From: Cladobotryum mycophilum | Lineage: Eukaryota > Ascomycota > Sordariomycetes > Hypocreales > Hypocreaceae | Length of the DNA stretch: 64,000 nt | Direction: 5' to 3' | NCBI GenBank assembly: GCA_036429605.1 | Contig: CM071591.1 | Coordinates: forward strand, 372,001 to 436,000 | Shown: positions 47,154-60,171 of the stretch, piece by piece | How the letters are laid out: the number at the start of each line of letters is the position of its first letter | How positions within the stretch are numbered: the stretch's first letter is position 1 | Translations under genes and position numbers: made by a program | Notes under the pieces: generated by a model | The model's input: the letters and a program-made list of their open reading frames with translations, nothing else | Database searches by the model: none | Told to the model about the DNA's origin: nothing

Positions 47154-48441
47154 GCTGCCTGCTTGAAGCTGTGTGAAGCCAGCTACTCGAGGGTCCTCGA
47201 TATTGGCAGCAATGGGTCAAGCGGAAGGGGAATAAGTGAGTAAATAATAGGCAAACAAGCTACTTGTACCAAGTGCTTAGCAATAACAACATCCAATCGT
47301 GCACACCCTTCCTTCATGCCCTTGTCTGGGGGCTAGCTAGCGAACTATGTGGTGGAGGGGCTTGAGCACGGGGTCAAGGTCAAGGGAGATTTTTTGTCGA
47401 TCGCGCGTCCTGGGGGCGCAAGCAAGGGTGGATGAAAAGAATGAAATGAATGAGTGAAAGGAAAGGAAGCAAAGATGACTGTGTCCTTTTTTCTTCTTCT
47501 TTTTCTTTCCTTGTCTTCCTGTTCAAAAACGGTGAGGAATCGGTCTTGTCTTGTTTGTTTCTTGTGCTTCTCGTCTAGACTCGTGCTTGTCTTGGACTCG
47601 GCTTGTTCAGAGGCTATGTTTTTCAAGGGAAATATCTTGGCAAGCGTAAGAAAAATTCATATTGCATAAGGTAGAATAACATGGAGTCGTCAGCCAAGGA
47701 AGGTATTGCATACACAGCCAAGTTAAGCGACGTATGCATTGGATGGATGAATGTCAGAACGCACGCAATAAATTAGTAGGTACACACCTACTGGCACCTA
47801 CCCTCTCCTCTCAGCAAGCATGTACTTGGTACGGAGTAGCATTGGATGCAATGTTGACAGTGGAAGTGGAACTTTCCCCAGAAAGAACACAAGTTCCTTC
47901 CTTCCCTGCTTATTTAGCGGCACGTTCCAGTTATCAGTCAGTTATCAGGGAGGAAAGAAGGAGCCTGAACTCAACATCTCCCTTCTTATCAATAAGGTAG
48001 AACTAAAAAGGCTGAGCTGACCGAGTCTAGTCTAGTGGTGGGAAGGATGATGAGTATGACACATCCAGGGCAACATAAACATTGACTATGAACCCCCTCT
48101 TCGTAAAGGGAGGGAGGAAAATAAAACCGGGCGGCCCGTTGCGATAGCACTGCTGAAAAAGAATATGTCCGCCACAAGACTCGTGCTTGCGGCGTGTGAT
48201 CTTACAAACCAGGTAGATGTGTTGTGATGTGATATGCAAGCCGCAATAGAGAAAAAAAGGTTAGTAAGTTGGAGTGCTGTAAACAAACAACAATATAGCA
48301 GTAACAAAGCTGTAAAGCAACCGAAGGTCTCGCTGCAAGACCCTCTAAATCACTCGAACACCTGTATCCAAAAAAATAAATAGACGTCCTTTCTCGGCAT
48401 GAGTTGTCTTATGTAAAAAGATAGCAAAAATCAGGATTATA
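47154..48441. other. Intergenic, 1.3 kb
   Basis: The 5' side of the exchanger gene. Carries TACGGAGTA at 47830-47838 and the left copy of a dispersed repeat at 48131-48240. No protein gene recognised. Confidence 0.45.
48131..48240. repeat. Direct repeat copy 1, left of tRNA-Leu
   Basis: Closely related to 48743-48863. A 31-nt segment at 48173-48203 is identical to 48783-48813, and an 18-nt block with TGCTGAAAAAGAATATGT is shared as well. The outer parts are diverged. Probably a fragment of a mobile element. Confidence 0.8.
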
Positions 48442-48538
48442 GCCAAGATGGCCGAGTGGTCTAAGGCGATGGTTTTAAGTGTTACTACTTAAGTCACCAT
48501 TATCGAGAGATGCCGGGGTTCGAACCCCCGTCTTGGCA
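48442..48538 (+). tRNA. tRNA-Leu (TAA) with a 15-nt intron
   Basis: The acceptor stem pairs GCCAAGA with TCTTGGC, the D arm is TGGCCGAGTGGTCTAAGGC, the anticodon stem pairs ATGGT with ACCAT, and the T arm is CCGGGGTTCGAACCCCCG. The anticodon TAA is at 48476-48478. A 15-nt intron (48480-48494) starts one base after the anticodon, the canonical position. A long variable arm is present, as expected for Leu. Confidence 0.93.
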
Positions 48539-49688
48539 AATGCTTTATCTTTTTTTCTCCCCTCTCTAGTGATTATAGCAAGTGAGTGACTACTAATAGA
48601 TACTGGCTACTATATATTTTTTCTTTCGTCTCTTTTTACTCAATTATGATCGTCGATCTATTTATTAGTGTCGTGTAAACCCATGTGAGTGTGGGTGATT
48701 GGGCTACGAGGTGGGGTGAAGGAGCAATCAAAATCACACCAAGGCGGCCCGTCGAGATGGCGCTGCTGAAAAAGAATATGTTCACAAGACTCGTGCTTGC
48801 GGCGTGTGATCTTGCAAGCTGGGCAACTGTGCTGTGCCGCGTTGTGATATGGTATGATATGCAAGTGTGAGAGAGTGTGTGTTCCCTTGGCTTTATTAAA
48901 TTTGTGGACCCGTCGCAACGTCATTTGCTCATTGTTTCTATTGTGCACACCTTCATCATGCTGGACAGAGTCGGTTCGGCCGTTGGAAGTGGAACCCCCC
49001 AGAGCAAGCCCAAGCCCAAGCCAGTCCGAGACATGCATCCACTGGAACCTCTCATGATCCCCTCCCATTCCATGCCATGGGTTGGGGAGGCGAGCGAGTA
49101 AACGAACGAACCTGCCACAAATCATGACGAAGAATAGAAGCGAATGATGATATGCATCGAGCACTGAAGAGTCATACAGATGCGATATGAATCAAATATT
49201 AATACTATAATCTTAATTCGTATGCATAACACGAGACAATCTCCCCTCTTCAACCTGCAGCGTTACCCCATTTCATCATTCTCTTATCTCCCGTCTCTCT
49301 CAGCACGCGATATCAGTAATGTCACTACCTTACTTATTAATGTGGAGCCTAGCTACACCCCCAAGTGCCAAGTGCCAAGTACCAAGTACCAGATACCTTT
49401 CCATTTCCATTTCCGCCTCATCAACTTTCGGCTAGCCGGCAAAATGATTTTCCCTCTCCGACTACAGTTGCGCGCTGTTCCGTTAGGCGTGGCGGGATTA
49501 CGAGCACGAGCTGTAGCCTTGTGAAGCTTCAACCTGGTCCCAAGCATCAACACCGATCCACCACACCAACGGTCCAACTCTAGCCAACGTCTTGCGCAAC
49601 GCCCAACTTTCTCACAACCACCCTCTCTCCCTAACCCAAAACAACAACAAATCCCTTTTATACAATCTCCATCAGGAGCTTCGCCAAG
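48539..49688. other. Intergenic, 1.15 kb, RPT6 promoter side
   Basis: Holds the second dispersed repeat copy and the 5' region of RPT6. A repeated AAGTGCCAAGTACCA-like stretch lies near 49362-49390. No gene recognised. Confidence 0.45.
48743..48863. repeat. Direct repeat copy 2, right of tRNA-Leu
   Basis: Matches 48131-48240 in the same orientation, with a shared 31-nt identical core and a shared end GATATGCAAG. It is about 610 bp from copy 1, with the tRNA gene between them. Confidence 0.8.
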
Positions 49689-50911
49689 ATGGCGCTCGAC
49701 GAGTACTACCGCAATAAGATCGAGGCGATGAAGCTGGAGATCCTCAAGGGTCAAGCTGCCCTCCGCCGTCTCGAAGCCCAGCGCAATGACTACAACTCCC
49801 GGGTCCGGTTACTCAGAGAAGAGCTGGGATTGCTGCAGCAGCCGGGCTCCTACGTCGGTGAAGTCGTCAAGGTCATGAGCACTAAGAAGGTTCTGGTCAA
49901 GGTGCACCCAGAGGGCAAATACGGTTCGTTGTCATTGACAGGCTTGCTTCTCTGCCCCGCTAACAATTCGATGCAGTTGTTGATGTATCCGATAATGTCG
50001 AGATCGCAAAACTCACACCCGGAAAGCGAGTGACGCTCTTGTCTGATAGCTACAAATTGGAGAAGATGCTGCCGTCATCTGTCGACCCTCTAGTATCGCT
50101 CATGATGGTCGAAAAGGTCCCAGACAGCACATACGACATGATTGGTGGTCTTGATCAGCAAATCAAGGAGATCAAGGAGGTCATCGAACTCGGTCTGAAA
50201 CATCCCGAATTGTTCGAGTCCCTAGGTATTGCGCAGCCAAAGGGTGTCTTGCTCTACGGTCCCCCCGGTACCGGCAAGACCCTCCTAGCCAGAGCTGTAG
50301 CCCACCACACTGCCTGCAAGTTCATCAGAGTTTCCGGTTCAGAGTTGGTCCAAAAGTACATTGGTGAGGGTAGTCGAATGGTTCGAGAACTCTTCATCAT
50401 GGCACGAGAACACGCACCCTCAATCATCTTCATGGACGAAATTGACAGCATTGGTTCTTCGCGTGTGGAGGGTTCATCTGGTGGAGACTCGGAAGTCCAG
50501 CGAACCATGCTGGAACTGCTAAACCAGTTGGATGGTTTCGAGCCCACAAAGAATATCAAGGTCATCATGGCAACCAACCGTCTCGATATTCTCGACCCTG
50601 CGTTGCTACGACCCGGCCGTATCGACCGAAAGATTGAATTCCCTCCACCAAGCATTGAGGCCAGAGCCGACATTCTGCGCATTCACAGCCGCAAAATGAA
50701 CCTCACTCGAGGCATCAACCTCACCAAGATTGCCGAGAAGATGAATGGCTGCTCGGGAGCCGAGCTCAAGGGTGTTTGCACAGAAGCGGGCATGTACGCT
50801 CTCCGTGAGCGGAGAGTCCACGTCACACAGGAGGACTTTGAATTGGCAACAGCCAAGATTCTTAACAAGCATGATGATAAGGAAGTATCCCTTGGCAAGC
50901 TATGGAAGTAA
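49689..50911 (+). CDS. RPT6: 26S proteasome ATPase RPT6 (PSMC5)
   Basis: A regulatory-particle AAA+ ATPase that unfolds substrates for the 20S core. 389 aa, the normal family length, in two exons (49689-49923 and 49977-50911; 53-nt intron). The N-terminal coiled coil is followed by an OB-like region (PGSYVGEVVKVM), Walker A GPPGTGKT, Walker B IIFMDEID, and the second region of homology NRLDILDPALLRPGRIDRK. The end is CTEAGMYALRERR and a short helix. The frame is intact. The start MALDEYY is at the conserved position. Confidence 0.97.
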
Positions 50912-51252
50912 ATTGGGTACACAATTCGGTGTAGAGGTGTGTGTCTAGGGCTTAATAGACGGGGCACTAGCTGGGGGGTTTGGAGTTGTAAGGATAATAC
51001 AATTGTACCATTATGCATCATGATGACCTTGGCTATCATACGTCTTGACTCTACGTACGCTGACCACATGTGAAGGTTGGTGGACGGTGTCACTAGAGCT
51101 ACTACGCTCTCAGGCTCCTGGATCAAAAAATAAAATCACGTTTAACCTGGCACAAAGGGGATGCCTTTCAGAGGACCCTGGTTTTATTCCACATTCAGTA
51201 GCTTGAGTTAACATCTCTCTCTCTCTCTCTCTCTCTCTCTAGATCAACGGAT
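50912..51252. terminator. Convergent 3' region, RPT6 / DUF1989
   Basis: About 340 nt between two gene ends. Includes a (CT)n run at 51213-51240. No gene. Confidence 0.4.
51213..51240. repeat. (CT)n microsatellite
   Basis: Fourteen CT units, just beyond the stop of the DUF1989 gene on its 3' side. Confidence 0.9.
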
Positions 51253-52488
51253 TTACCGGGACGAGAGCTGGTCTGCTTCTCCTTGTGGAGAGAATACACC
51301 ATGCATGCCAGTATATCCCGACGACTGAGCAGGCTTCCAGCCGCTCTTGGCTAGGAGCTCTTTATCCTCGAGTTGAAAAACTTGGACATGAAGCGGGCGG
51401 CAGCATTTGATCATTTCCTTTTCACTGTCGCTTCCGAAACCCCACAGCGATAGGTCGCCACCGGGGCAAGTGCCTGTTCCCATTTGTCAGTCCGGAGAAA
51501 CAAAATCATTACCAAGAAATTCTTATTAAACCCACTCAAGGCCATTAGGAGATCCTGCTCCGCTAGAAACTCTATCGAATCGCCCGCCTCTGCCGGACAC
51601 GGGCCCATAAAGTACCTCCCCTGCTCGTCCAGCCCCGTCACCTGGAACAGGTTGATGACGTCGTGGACATCCCGCTCGTCAAGGCCAAACGGCGCCACAG
51701 CGCGGGCGAGGTTCGAGTGGCAGTGGAAGTTGTACTGCCCGCCGCCGTTGCCGCCGCCAGAGAGGATGTTGTTGATGTACGGGTCGCAGCGCGTGCCGAG
51801 GAGGTCGTGGACGCGCCCGCCGTGGGGGTCGACGCCGTACCAGGAGAGGCTGTCGTGGATGATGGTGGCGAGGGGTCGGATGTAGGGGAGGGAGGACCAG
51901 AGGCGGTCGTTTGTGGTGAGGTGGGAGGAGTGGAGCTGGCGGGTTCGGCTGGCCCAGAAGCGTTCTCGGGGGTTGTGAAGGTTCCAGATGTTGAGGTCGC
52001 CTATATTTCCATGCCGTGTATATGTGTAAGTAGACGGACTTGGGAGATGTTTTGATATGTGATACTACGGGGATAACGGCTACTACGTGTAAAAAAAAAA
52101 TAAAAAAAAACTACGGGGAGTACATGTACCCCGACCAACATCCCATGATGTCTTATGAAGAAGAAGAAGAAAGAGAGAATTCTGGATGAATGTACAATGA
52201 CATACCGACCTGCGGTCCCTGGGGCGTGCTGATGCTCACAACCGCTCCCGCCGGCACTCGCCACGCCCTGCCGGATCTGACAGGCAGCGTGAATTCCTCG
52301 ACGAGCAGACGGGGGGCCCGTTGGATCGCGGCGTACAGATCCTTGTCGACCGTCAGGGGTGATCCGGCCGTTGAGAGGTAGGCAGGGGGAGGTTTTGGGT
52401 AGGTCCTCGGGGTCCTTTGCCGCCGCTGTTCCTGGTGTTGTTCCTGGTGTTGCTCATCAACCGTGACGCCACGTTCAGGGTAAGACAT
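51253..52488 (-). CDS. DUF1989 (urea carboxylase-associated) protein
   Basis: 322 aa with the DUF1989 domain, a family often linked to urea/guanidine carboxylase genes in bacteria and of uncertain role in fungi. Exons 52488-52206, 52000-51536 and 51473-51253. Conserved segments: VPAGAVVSISTPQGPQVGDL, NPRERFWASRTRQLHSSHLT, GTRCDPY, CHSNLARAV, DVHDVINLFQVTG and, after the last splice, STCPGGDLS. The His, Cys and Asp in these blocks suit a metal site. The splice at 51535/51473 (donor GTGGGT) was chosen because it restores ALSTCPGGD. The start is the ATG of MSYPERG, shortly after a (CAT)n repeat. The first 35 residues are Gln/Pro-rich. No urea pathway gene is adjacent. Confidence 0.85.
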
Positions 52489-55400
52489 GATGATGATGAT
52501 GATGATGATGACGAATATCTCTCCGTTTCTATTCGTGATGAAAAAGACAAACAACGGGGCTTTGTGTTCTATACGGGATTCTAATTTCGTCTATAGAAGG
52601 GAGAGGGGTTGTTGTTGTGTAAGATGTGTGTAAGGTGGGGGGAGGTTCGGAGGAATAGTAGTCACTGATTACCAAGACTGACATATAGAAAAGAAGAAGA
52701 AGAAGAAGAAGAAGAAGAAGAAACGGTGTTTAAGAGACTTGGCAATATTTTCTTACTTGAGATTAATATCGTAAAATGTGCAAATCTACTTGCTTGCCTG
52801 CTTGTCTGCTTACTATCACAACCCGCCCATAAGTCCGAAATTAACAATCCCGAGACAAGTCCCTTATTCCTTTCCTTCTACTTGTAGACTCTTTCTCTTA
52901 CTCCCCCCCCTCACTTTGCCCTCTCGATCTAGTGAATAATAACTCTTCCAAATCCTTTTTTCTTTCTCTTTCTTTTTCTTTTTCAAATCTGAAGTTGAAC
53001 AAGTCCGAGGTCGGAAGTCCGAATGGGGCATAATTGTTAATCCGACGTCATGAGTTGTGAAAGAAAAAAAACCCTCCATTAACCCCCAGTTCTAGATGCG
53101 GGGGTAGGGATGAGGAGGAGGAGACCGTTGAACGGCTCCACATATCAAGTTCCCCATTTTTAAAAGGACTACCTAGTAATTTATTCATTTTTACGAAGAG
53201 AAGAGCCATAATTTCGGCTTTAGCATTTTGTGTGTATGCTTGTATGTATATGGGTGTGTGTGTGATATGATGTGATGTGGTGTGCAACGGGGTTTAACTT
53301 ATCAAAGGGCGCGCGCGGGCGCTTGTCGTTCTCGTCGTCCACCTTTGGTTTCATTAGAAATCGTGATCAGACGGACCGGGGGGTTCCCATTGGTGACGTG
53401 ACATTTTCAGTGTGTGATGGAATTCTCCGCCTTGTTGCCAAGAGGAAACTATCTATTTCCAACCATGTGGCAGAATAATCTGGACCGCCATAGGGTATGC
53501 CTCTGATGTAGATGGCTATCAATGGACTGAGTACTAGACTACTAAGTAGACTAGGTGAGAAGGTATGAAGATTGCGTCGTGTAGCATAAAGGGGGGGCAT
53601 CGTATAGAATGCAAGTCTCGGATCGACATCTTCTCCAAGCTAGGCACGGAGTATAGGCAACCATGTAATAGCACGAAAAAAGAGAGAGAAATGAAAATCC
53701 GGTTTTCCAAGTCTTTTCGGCTCAAACATGTGTTACGGTTGTCAATTCGAAATCCATCCCTACATAACGGAATACGATGATCCCGAAAAGGTGACTTGCC
53801 AAGGTCTCCCTGATAATATGTAGTGATAGGGTAGCATCAAAAGTAGATGTGTCACCTCCCCCCCTTGGGCCAAATAAGCGCTTCATAGATCTCCTCCAAC
53901 TTCCCAAGGCAACTGAACCAACCATTCGTTGCCCCCCTTCTCTTATCCAAGGAAACTTTTCAAAAAGGGAGGGGGGGCAGTCAAAAGATCTGCAGTTTGA
54001 GAAACAGTTGAGGCTGAAAAAAATACAGTCCGTCCACTAATCACCATCACCATACCCTCTCTCTCTCTCCCCCATGCCAAGACAAAACCTCCGAAATCAA
54101 TGGTTCGAAATAGAAAGAAAAAGCAAATAACAATACAACACACACACAGACACTAGTTATTCAATGATCGTCAAAAGTTCACCCCGAAATGCCCGCGAAT
54201 GATCTTCGGGAGAGCCTTACCCGAGACGATCACTTCACTCCCCGCCTTTTTCATGAACCTGGTTTGCCCTTCTTTTTTTTTGTTGCCTGCCTGCCCAGGT
54301 TCTACTTGTAAGATTGTTGCTGCAACTATCCATGCATGCAGGGTGAACTATCTTTGCAGATTCCAGTTTTTTCTTCTTTTTCTTTTCTTTTTCTCTTCCA
54401 ATATGTTGCTTCTGTCTCTGCTTATGGAATGGGCGAGACCTTTGACAGGAATTTTTGCCAACCGAGAATGCAATGCATATTCTCGTCATCGATCTCGGAT
54501 TCAAGATGATCAAGTTTCAACATGTAGGACTTGCAACGTTGGCAATGGACACCGGTCAAGTCCAACTCCTCGCAGGAATCAATGATGTAAGCGCTCACAT
54601 GTGAGCGGTCAAAACTAACCTATAAGAATAAAAGTTCTCTTTTATTATTTATTTATTTATTATTATTATTATTTACGTAGACCAAAGAAAAGAAACAAGG
54701 TCCTTGAACGAAGGATTTCTGACCGCTATTATCTGACAACTAGAGGCTGCATACGGCTCTAGACAACTCATCAGTTCATCAACCTTCACCTTGTTTTGAC
54801 ATGTTTCTTCTTCTTCTTCTTCTTCTTCGTCTTCTCCTTCTTCGTCCTCACCGGTCCTATACTATTTCCTGCAGCTGATTGAACCAGCAACAAGGACCGT
54901 GCCGTACATATGTACATACATACTTATTCTTAGAATACCTTAAACTCAAACGTGTGCAAACACCAAAAGCTTACGGTCTTATTCCCGATGACAAGGAGAC
55001 TCCACTTGCGGCACAGAATGGACGTGAATGAGTCGTTCCAAAGGAGAGCCGGGATGGAGGAACGGCAGACAAAACTTGCTATCAAATAGCCCTACCTCAA
55101 TACCAAAGTATTTGCCCGTTATCTTTGGTAATTGAAGACTAAATACCCTTTTTGTTTCTTTTTTTTTTTTTTTTTTTTTTTCCAAACTTGGCACCCAAGG
55201 AAATACGGAAAGGAGCCCTTGTCCTTTGCGGCAATGCAATTAGGGTCCAGGCAGAAGATTTGGCATGCATGGGTCAATTAACCCTGTTGGTGAGAAACAC
55301 CCGAGAAACATTTCAGTTTTGTCCGCAGAGCCACCAATACGTTTTCGTCAAAGGTAGTTGGCAATGCTCTCAAGCACTCAGAGGGTGACACGCATTTTCC

Positions 55401-55528
55401 TTGTCCTTTGAACCTGTCTCGGACATGTATCAAAAAAGAAAAGAAAAGAACCACCACGTACAGGTAATCATGCTTTGCTTTCTTGACAACGAATACGTAC
55501 GAGTGTGGAGTATCTGCGCGACTCGGAC

Positions 55529-55530
<2 letters not shown>

Positions 55531-55558
<28 letters not shown>
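55531..55558. repeat. (GA)n microsatellite
   Basis: About 14 GA units in gene-free sequence. Confidence 0.9.
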
Positions 55559-55561
<3 letters not shown>

Positions 55562-58370
55562 AATGTCAGAGACGCACAATCGGGCTCGTAAAGAATTCCG
55601 AGCCGGAAAATGCAAAAAGGAGCGGTTCGGTATAATCGTCTTCTGGGGAAGACCGACGGCTGGGTCTGAAGATAATGCTTGTCCTTTTTGCTGCTTATAC
55701 AAATATACATACGTACGTACATCCATAGAACTACCTACAATTAGTAGGTACTATGCCATCGGGTAGACGCACATGGATGGTGGAGACGGAATGGAGAAAC
55801 ACATGGGGGCCTGGAATCTTTGTCCTTTTTCGTTCTGACCGGGATTTTTTTGGGAGTAGTGTTTGTGAGGAATTTCAACTTCCCGTGTCCGGTTTGAAGC
55901 GATTCGTCCGCAGCAGCTTATTTTGATTCAACATCAGCACATTATGGTGGCGGAAACGGTGGTCCGGACTGGGGGTGGGAACCTACTCAAGCGTTCAATA
56001 TCCAATCCATGAAGCTTGACAAATAATAGTGGTGGGCTGATGTAAGGTGAGAGAGAAAGGGGGGGGGGCAGAATAGATAGAGGGAGGTTCGAAAAACAGG
56101 CCAAAAGCAGGGAAGACAAGGAAGAAGGAAGAAGAAGAAAAAAGACATGTGTCGACCGGTTCTTCTGATCCTGCAGGAGAGCTAATAAGAAGTTGCAGCA
56201 TCTTATCATCCATGATCCGTGTGAAACGCGGCAAGCTCATGTCGTTGGTTGGCGAGTGTTTTGCCTGGTGTCTGAGTGTGAGGTGTAATGCGACGTCGAG
56301 AATGCGTTCTGGAACGAGCGAACCCCGGCCAAGGACACATGGGGGGAGGGGGAAGCAAAAACAAAAACAAAAACAAAAAAGCTTGTATTTTATTTTATTT
56401 CATTAATCCTGATTTTTGCCTGACTTGGTTCTGGCTGTAGGCATGGCATGGTATGTGTATGTATGTATGTGCGTGCGTGGAGTTGCAGAACTCTGGGTCA
56501 GGTCTTGCATGGAGGTTGCATTAATCAATGATACATTAGTCCATCCATACGGAGTGGGTGGATTGGGGAGGTCAAGTCCGGAGTGCTCCGTAGGTACGTA
56601 CTCTGTGCTGTGTCATCAAGTTGTCAATTTCGGAGCGTTACGTCATTTGTGGTTCCTGTCTTTGTTTTATTTCATCTCTTATTCTTATCCTCTTTATTCC
56701 CCTTCTTGGCATTGATGGCTGATTGATGCCACGTGTGTACGTAAAATTTGGGAAGCAAAGAAAGGAGATAAGTAAGATGGAGAGAGAGAGAGCGAGAGCG
56801 AGAGCCTATAGTAAAAAGTAAAACACCACAATCGTCCTGTTTGTGTGTGGAAAAAGATATACATGGGGATGGGCATATAGTATGTGCACACCCAAAAGAA
56901 AAAAATACCCATCTCCCACACCACCACAATCCACAATCCACAAGCCAATCCATTCATCCATCCATCTGTTTTTCCCTTTCCATTAAAAGTCCATTTAAAC
57001 AGGCGCCCCGATAGGTTATCGGAACGCCGTCCGTGGGGCGGTTGCTTGTGCAAAGGAAGGGGGAGATGGGAACATGGCAAACATGCATGGTAACAAGTTC
57101 ATTGGATGAAATTAGATGGGCAGGCATGATGGAGGTGGATGGACATGGATTTCATGGAACCGCTTCTGGACTCTGGTCGCCAAGGCAGGAAGGGGCACAG
57201 TGACGTTTTGTGGAAGCCACCCGCTCTCTGGTTGGACACCTGGACCCAAGTGCTTTCCCAAGTGCCTTCTCTCAGGACCTACCAGGAGCCCTCTGCTGGG
57301 ATTTTTAGCGGGGACCCTTGACGCCGCAATGACGATGCGGGTGGGGCCAACTTTTTTGGGGGTTAGCACCAGGCAGAGTTCGGTAAGGTGTAAGTAGAAG
57401 TAGGTACGTACCCTCTCCGTACAATGCCTAACGTACCCGTACCTGTACATCCGTTAATCCTCCCCCCTTCCGGGCAACAAAGATTCCCAAAGGTGTCCAC
57501 TCTGACCATTGATATTCATATGTTGGTAAGAAATTTGTTTCTTTTTTGCCCAAGGCGAGGCGAGGCGAGGCAAGGCAAGGCAGCACATGCCGTTATCTAT
57601 CAACCTTTCCTTTTTAAATACAAAAAAAAAGGGAGACGCCGTTTTGCGCGCAAAGTAAATAAAATAAAAATAAAAATCACAAAATGGACTGATCCAGACC
57701 CTTTGGTACCTTTAACCTTGGGGGAGAGGTACCTCCGGGTTACTTTCCCGGGCCTAGACGCTTAGAAAGTGCGGAAAGACACAATTTCGTCATCCCGTCA
57801 CTTGTGCGAGACAACCAAAATCCATTGGGAGCCGAGAATATTCCATTTCCTTTTTGAGAGACAAAGAGACATTGAAAATGGAAAAAAGGAAAAAAAAGGA
57901 AAAAAGGGAAAGTGGCGGTAAGTGACTGATGATTGGAAGAGAGAGAGGAGAGAACCCCTTTTTTTCTTTCTTTCTTTCTTTCTTTCGTTCTTTCTCAGAG
58001 ACCACCCATTTAAGCTTTTCGTGTTTGCCTTGTTTCTATCCGTTATTGTCTCTCCCTGTATGTGCATACGTACTAAGATATACCTATAGAGGTATGGATG
58101 GATGGATGGATGGATGGATGGTCGATTTATAAGGCTCAAGGCCCTGTACATGATTTACAAGTAAAAACAATAAAAAGGTTCCCAGAGGTAAGTACTGATA
58201 CAGGTACGGAGTATAGTGGAGACTGTGTGTAAGTACCCTCTCCTTCTGTATGGTGTGGATGTGCGTGGTGGTGTGTGCGTCGTATGGACGTGCGTGCAAA
58301 AAAGCCAGGCCGTGGAACCTCCACCGTAAAACCAGCATAAACCAGCACAACAACAACCCAGACCAGCACA

Positions 58371-58422
58371 ACCCAAAGACCCAAAGACCCAAAGACCCAA
58401 AGACCCAAAGACCCAAAGACCC
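58371..58422. repeat. 8-bp tandem repeat, 6.5 copies
   Basis: The unit ACCCAAAG is repeated six times exactly, then ACCC. It lies in the gene-free stretch and creates an artificial repetitive open frame on the minus strand. Confidence 0.95.
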
Positions 58423-60171
58423 ATGGGTCCCAACTTTTGCATGGTTCCAACCAGCTTCTCCGCCTGCGACGATCCCTACCGCACGCGATCACCAGCAAAA
58501 CCTCATCATCCAGCCCCCGGGCCACCGTCATCTCAGACCAGGTACTTCCTTGTATCCCGTCGCGGTCCCTCGCTTCTCTCCGCCATCTTGTTGCTCCCAC
58601 TTGTACTTTTTCTGGACTTTTGCCTGGACAACTCTCTCTCTCCCTGGACCCTGGACCTTGAACCTTGGAAACTGAAACCCCAACTCCCATCGTTCCCTTT
58701 AAACCTCAGGACTCACTCAGGCTTCCCTCTCTCTCTCTCTCACTTCCTCCTCTTCAGGTTCTTTCCCTTGATTCCCTGGACGTGAAAAAAAGGCGCTCCG
58801 CTTTAGTCTTACCACATACAGTCAGTCAGTCAGTCAGTCAGTCAATCAGTACCTGGTACACTCCAACCAAGGAAATCCACAGTTCGCCCGTCATCTTAAA
58901 CGTGCCTTCCGCATACCTTACTCCATATATACATGCATATTGCATGCTGCCGCACCCAGAAAAAAAACCAAATCCCACCAAAAGTAGCTCGCCATCTGTC
59001 TGAGCCAACGTCCACCACCAGTACTTGTTAGTACATTACATACGTACCTACATATCCACGTACATACATGCAATAACCCTCCCCCTCACCTCAATATCCC
59101 CTGACGCCTTTTTTACTGGGTCGATTTGGGCATTTCTTGGGGTTGTTGTGTGTGCGTGTGTATGTATGCAGTGTGTGTGTGAGAGAGTGTGTGATTGAGT
59201 GCGTGTGTGTGGTGTGGTGTCTCTCTCTCCCCCATCTCATCCCACCGCTCTCCATTAAACACCACCAAACCGGCTTTGCTGTTGATCGCCGGGCCCCTTC
59301 ATCTGCGCGCTAATCTTGAGACGCTTGCCAGACAAAGTCTCTCTCTCTCTCTCTTTTCTCACTCTCACTCTGACTCCCACCCTCGGTCTCTGGTCTCTCG
59401 CCTTATCCATGTTTGCTTGAAATAGAGGAACCAAGCCAGATTCAAAAAGGCGAAAAGCTCCAGCAAACTAAACTTGGCCAATCTTCTTCAAGCTCCATCC
59501 ATCCATTCTCAGGACGGCCCCTAACTAAGAACCAACGGGCTTGACCTCGACACCCCTCCAATTCTTCTTTTCGCCTACGCTTTTTCTCTCTCTCCCTCTC
59601 CCTGGGCTGACATATTCCGCCTTCTTTCTTTTTCTTTTTTTTGCCGCTTCCTTTTCTCTCTCTCTCTTTTTCTTTCTTTCTTTCTCTTGCCTTTAGCCGG
59701 TATCTGGTCATCGCCACTGCTCTCGTCCCTGATCGATTACTTTTTATTTCCTGCGCGACTTGTTCTTCCATTCGCCAAAGAACTCACCATCATCACCACC
59801 CATCGCCATTCATAAGCATCATCATACCACCACCAAAATCGTTGTGGCGCCTCGTCCGTCCGCAGCGTCATAGCCTCTGACCACCGGCCGTGCTCATATA
59901 CGAACGCCACCACCCGATCCGCCGTGCCTCCGGCTTCCGTTGCCACCACACTCCCAACTTGTGCGCATGCCTTGCGCTGAATCAACGCCTGTTCTAGCCG
60001 ATCTTACTACAAAATCGGAAGACCCTTTGTTTTAAAGCTTTCCTTTTCCATCTTTTGAAGGAAATTGGAAACTTCTCCCTACAATCTATCTTTAGATTGT
60101 ATCGGCTTCATATCATTACCTGCAGAAAAACGACAGCAATGGCATTATAGCCATCGACGTAAACCGAATCA

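Larger units (their letters stand above)
52489..60171. other. 7.7 kb without a recognisable gene
   Basis: No reading frame in this stretch has family features. It is rich in simple repeats: (GAA)n near 52692-52721, (TTC)n at 54807-54827, poly-T near 55160-55180, (GA)n at 55531-55558, an 8-bp tandem repeat at 58371-58422, CAGT repeats at 58819-58850 and ATGG repeats at 58093-58121. It also has CT-rich tracts close to the phosphatase gene. The last 1-2 kb are probably the promoter and 5' UTR of that gene. A non-coding transcript is possible but cannot be shown. Confidence 0.5.

Noticed and set aside
58136..58690. Minus-strand repetitive open frame (GLWVFGSL repeats)
   Set aside because: Created by the 8-bp tandem repeat shifting frames; no other coding signs.
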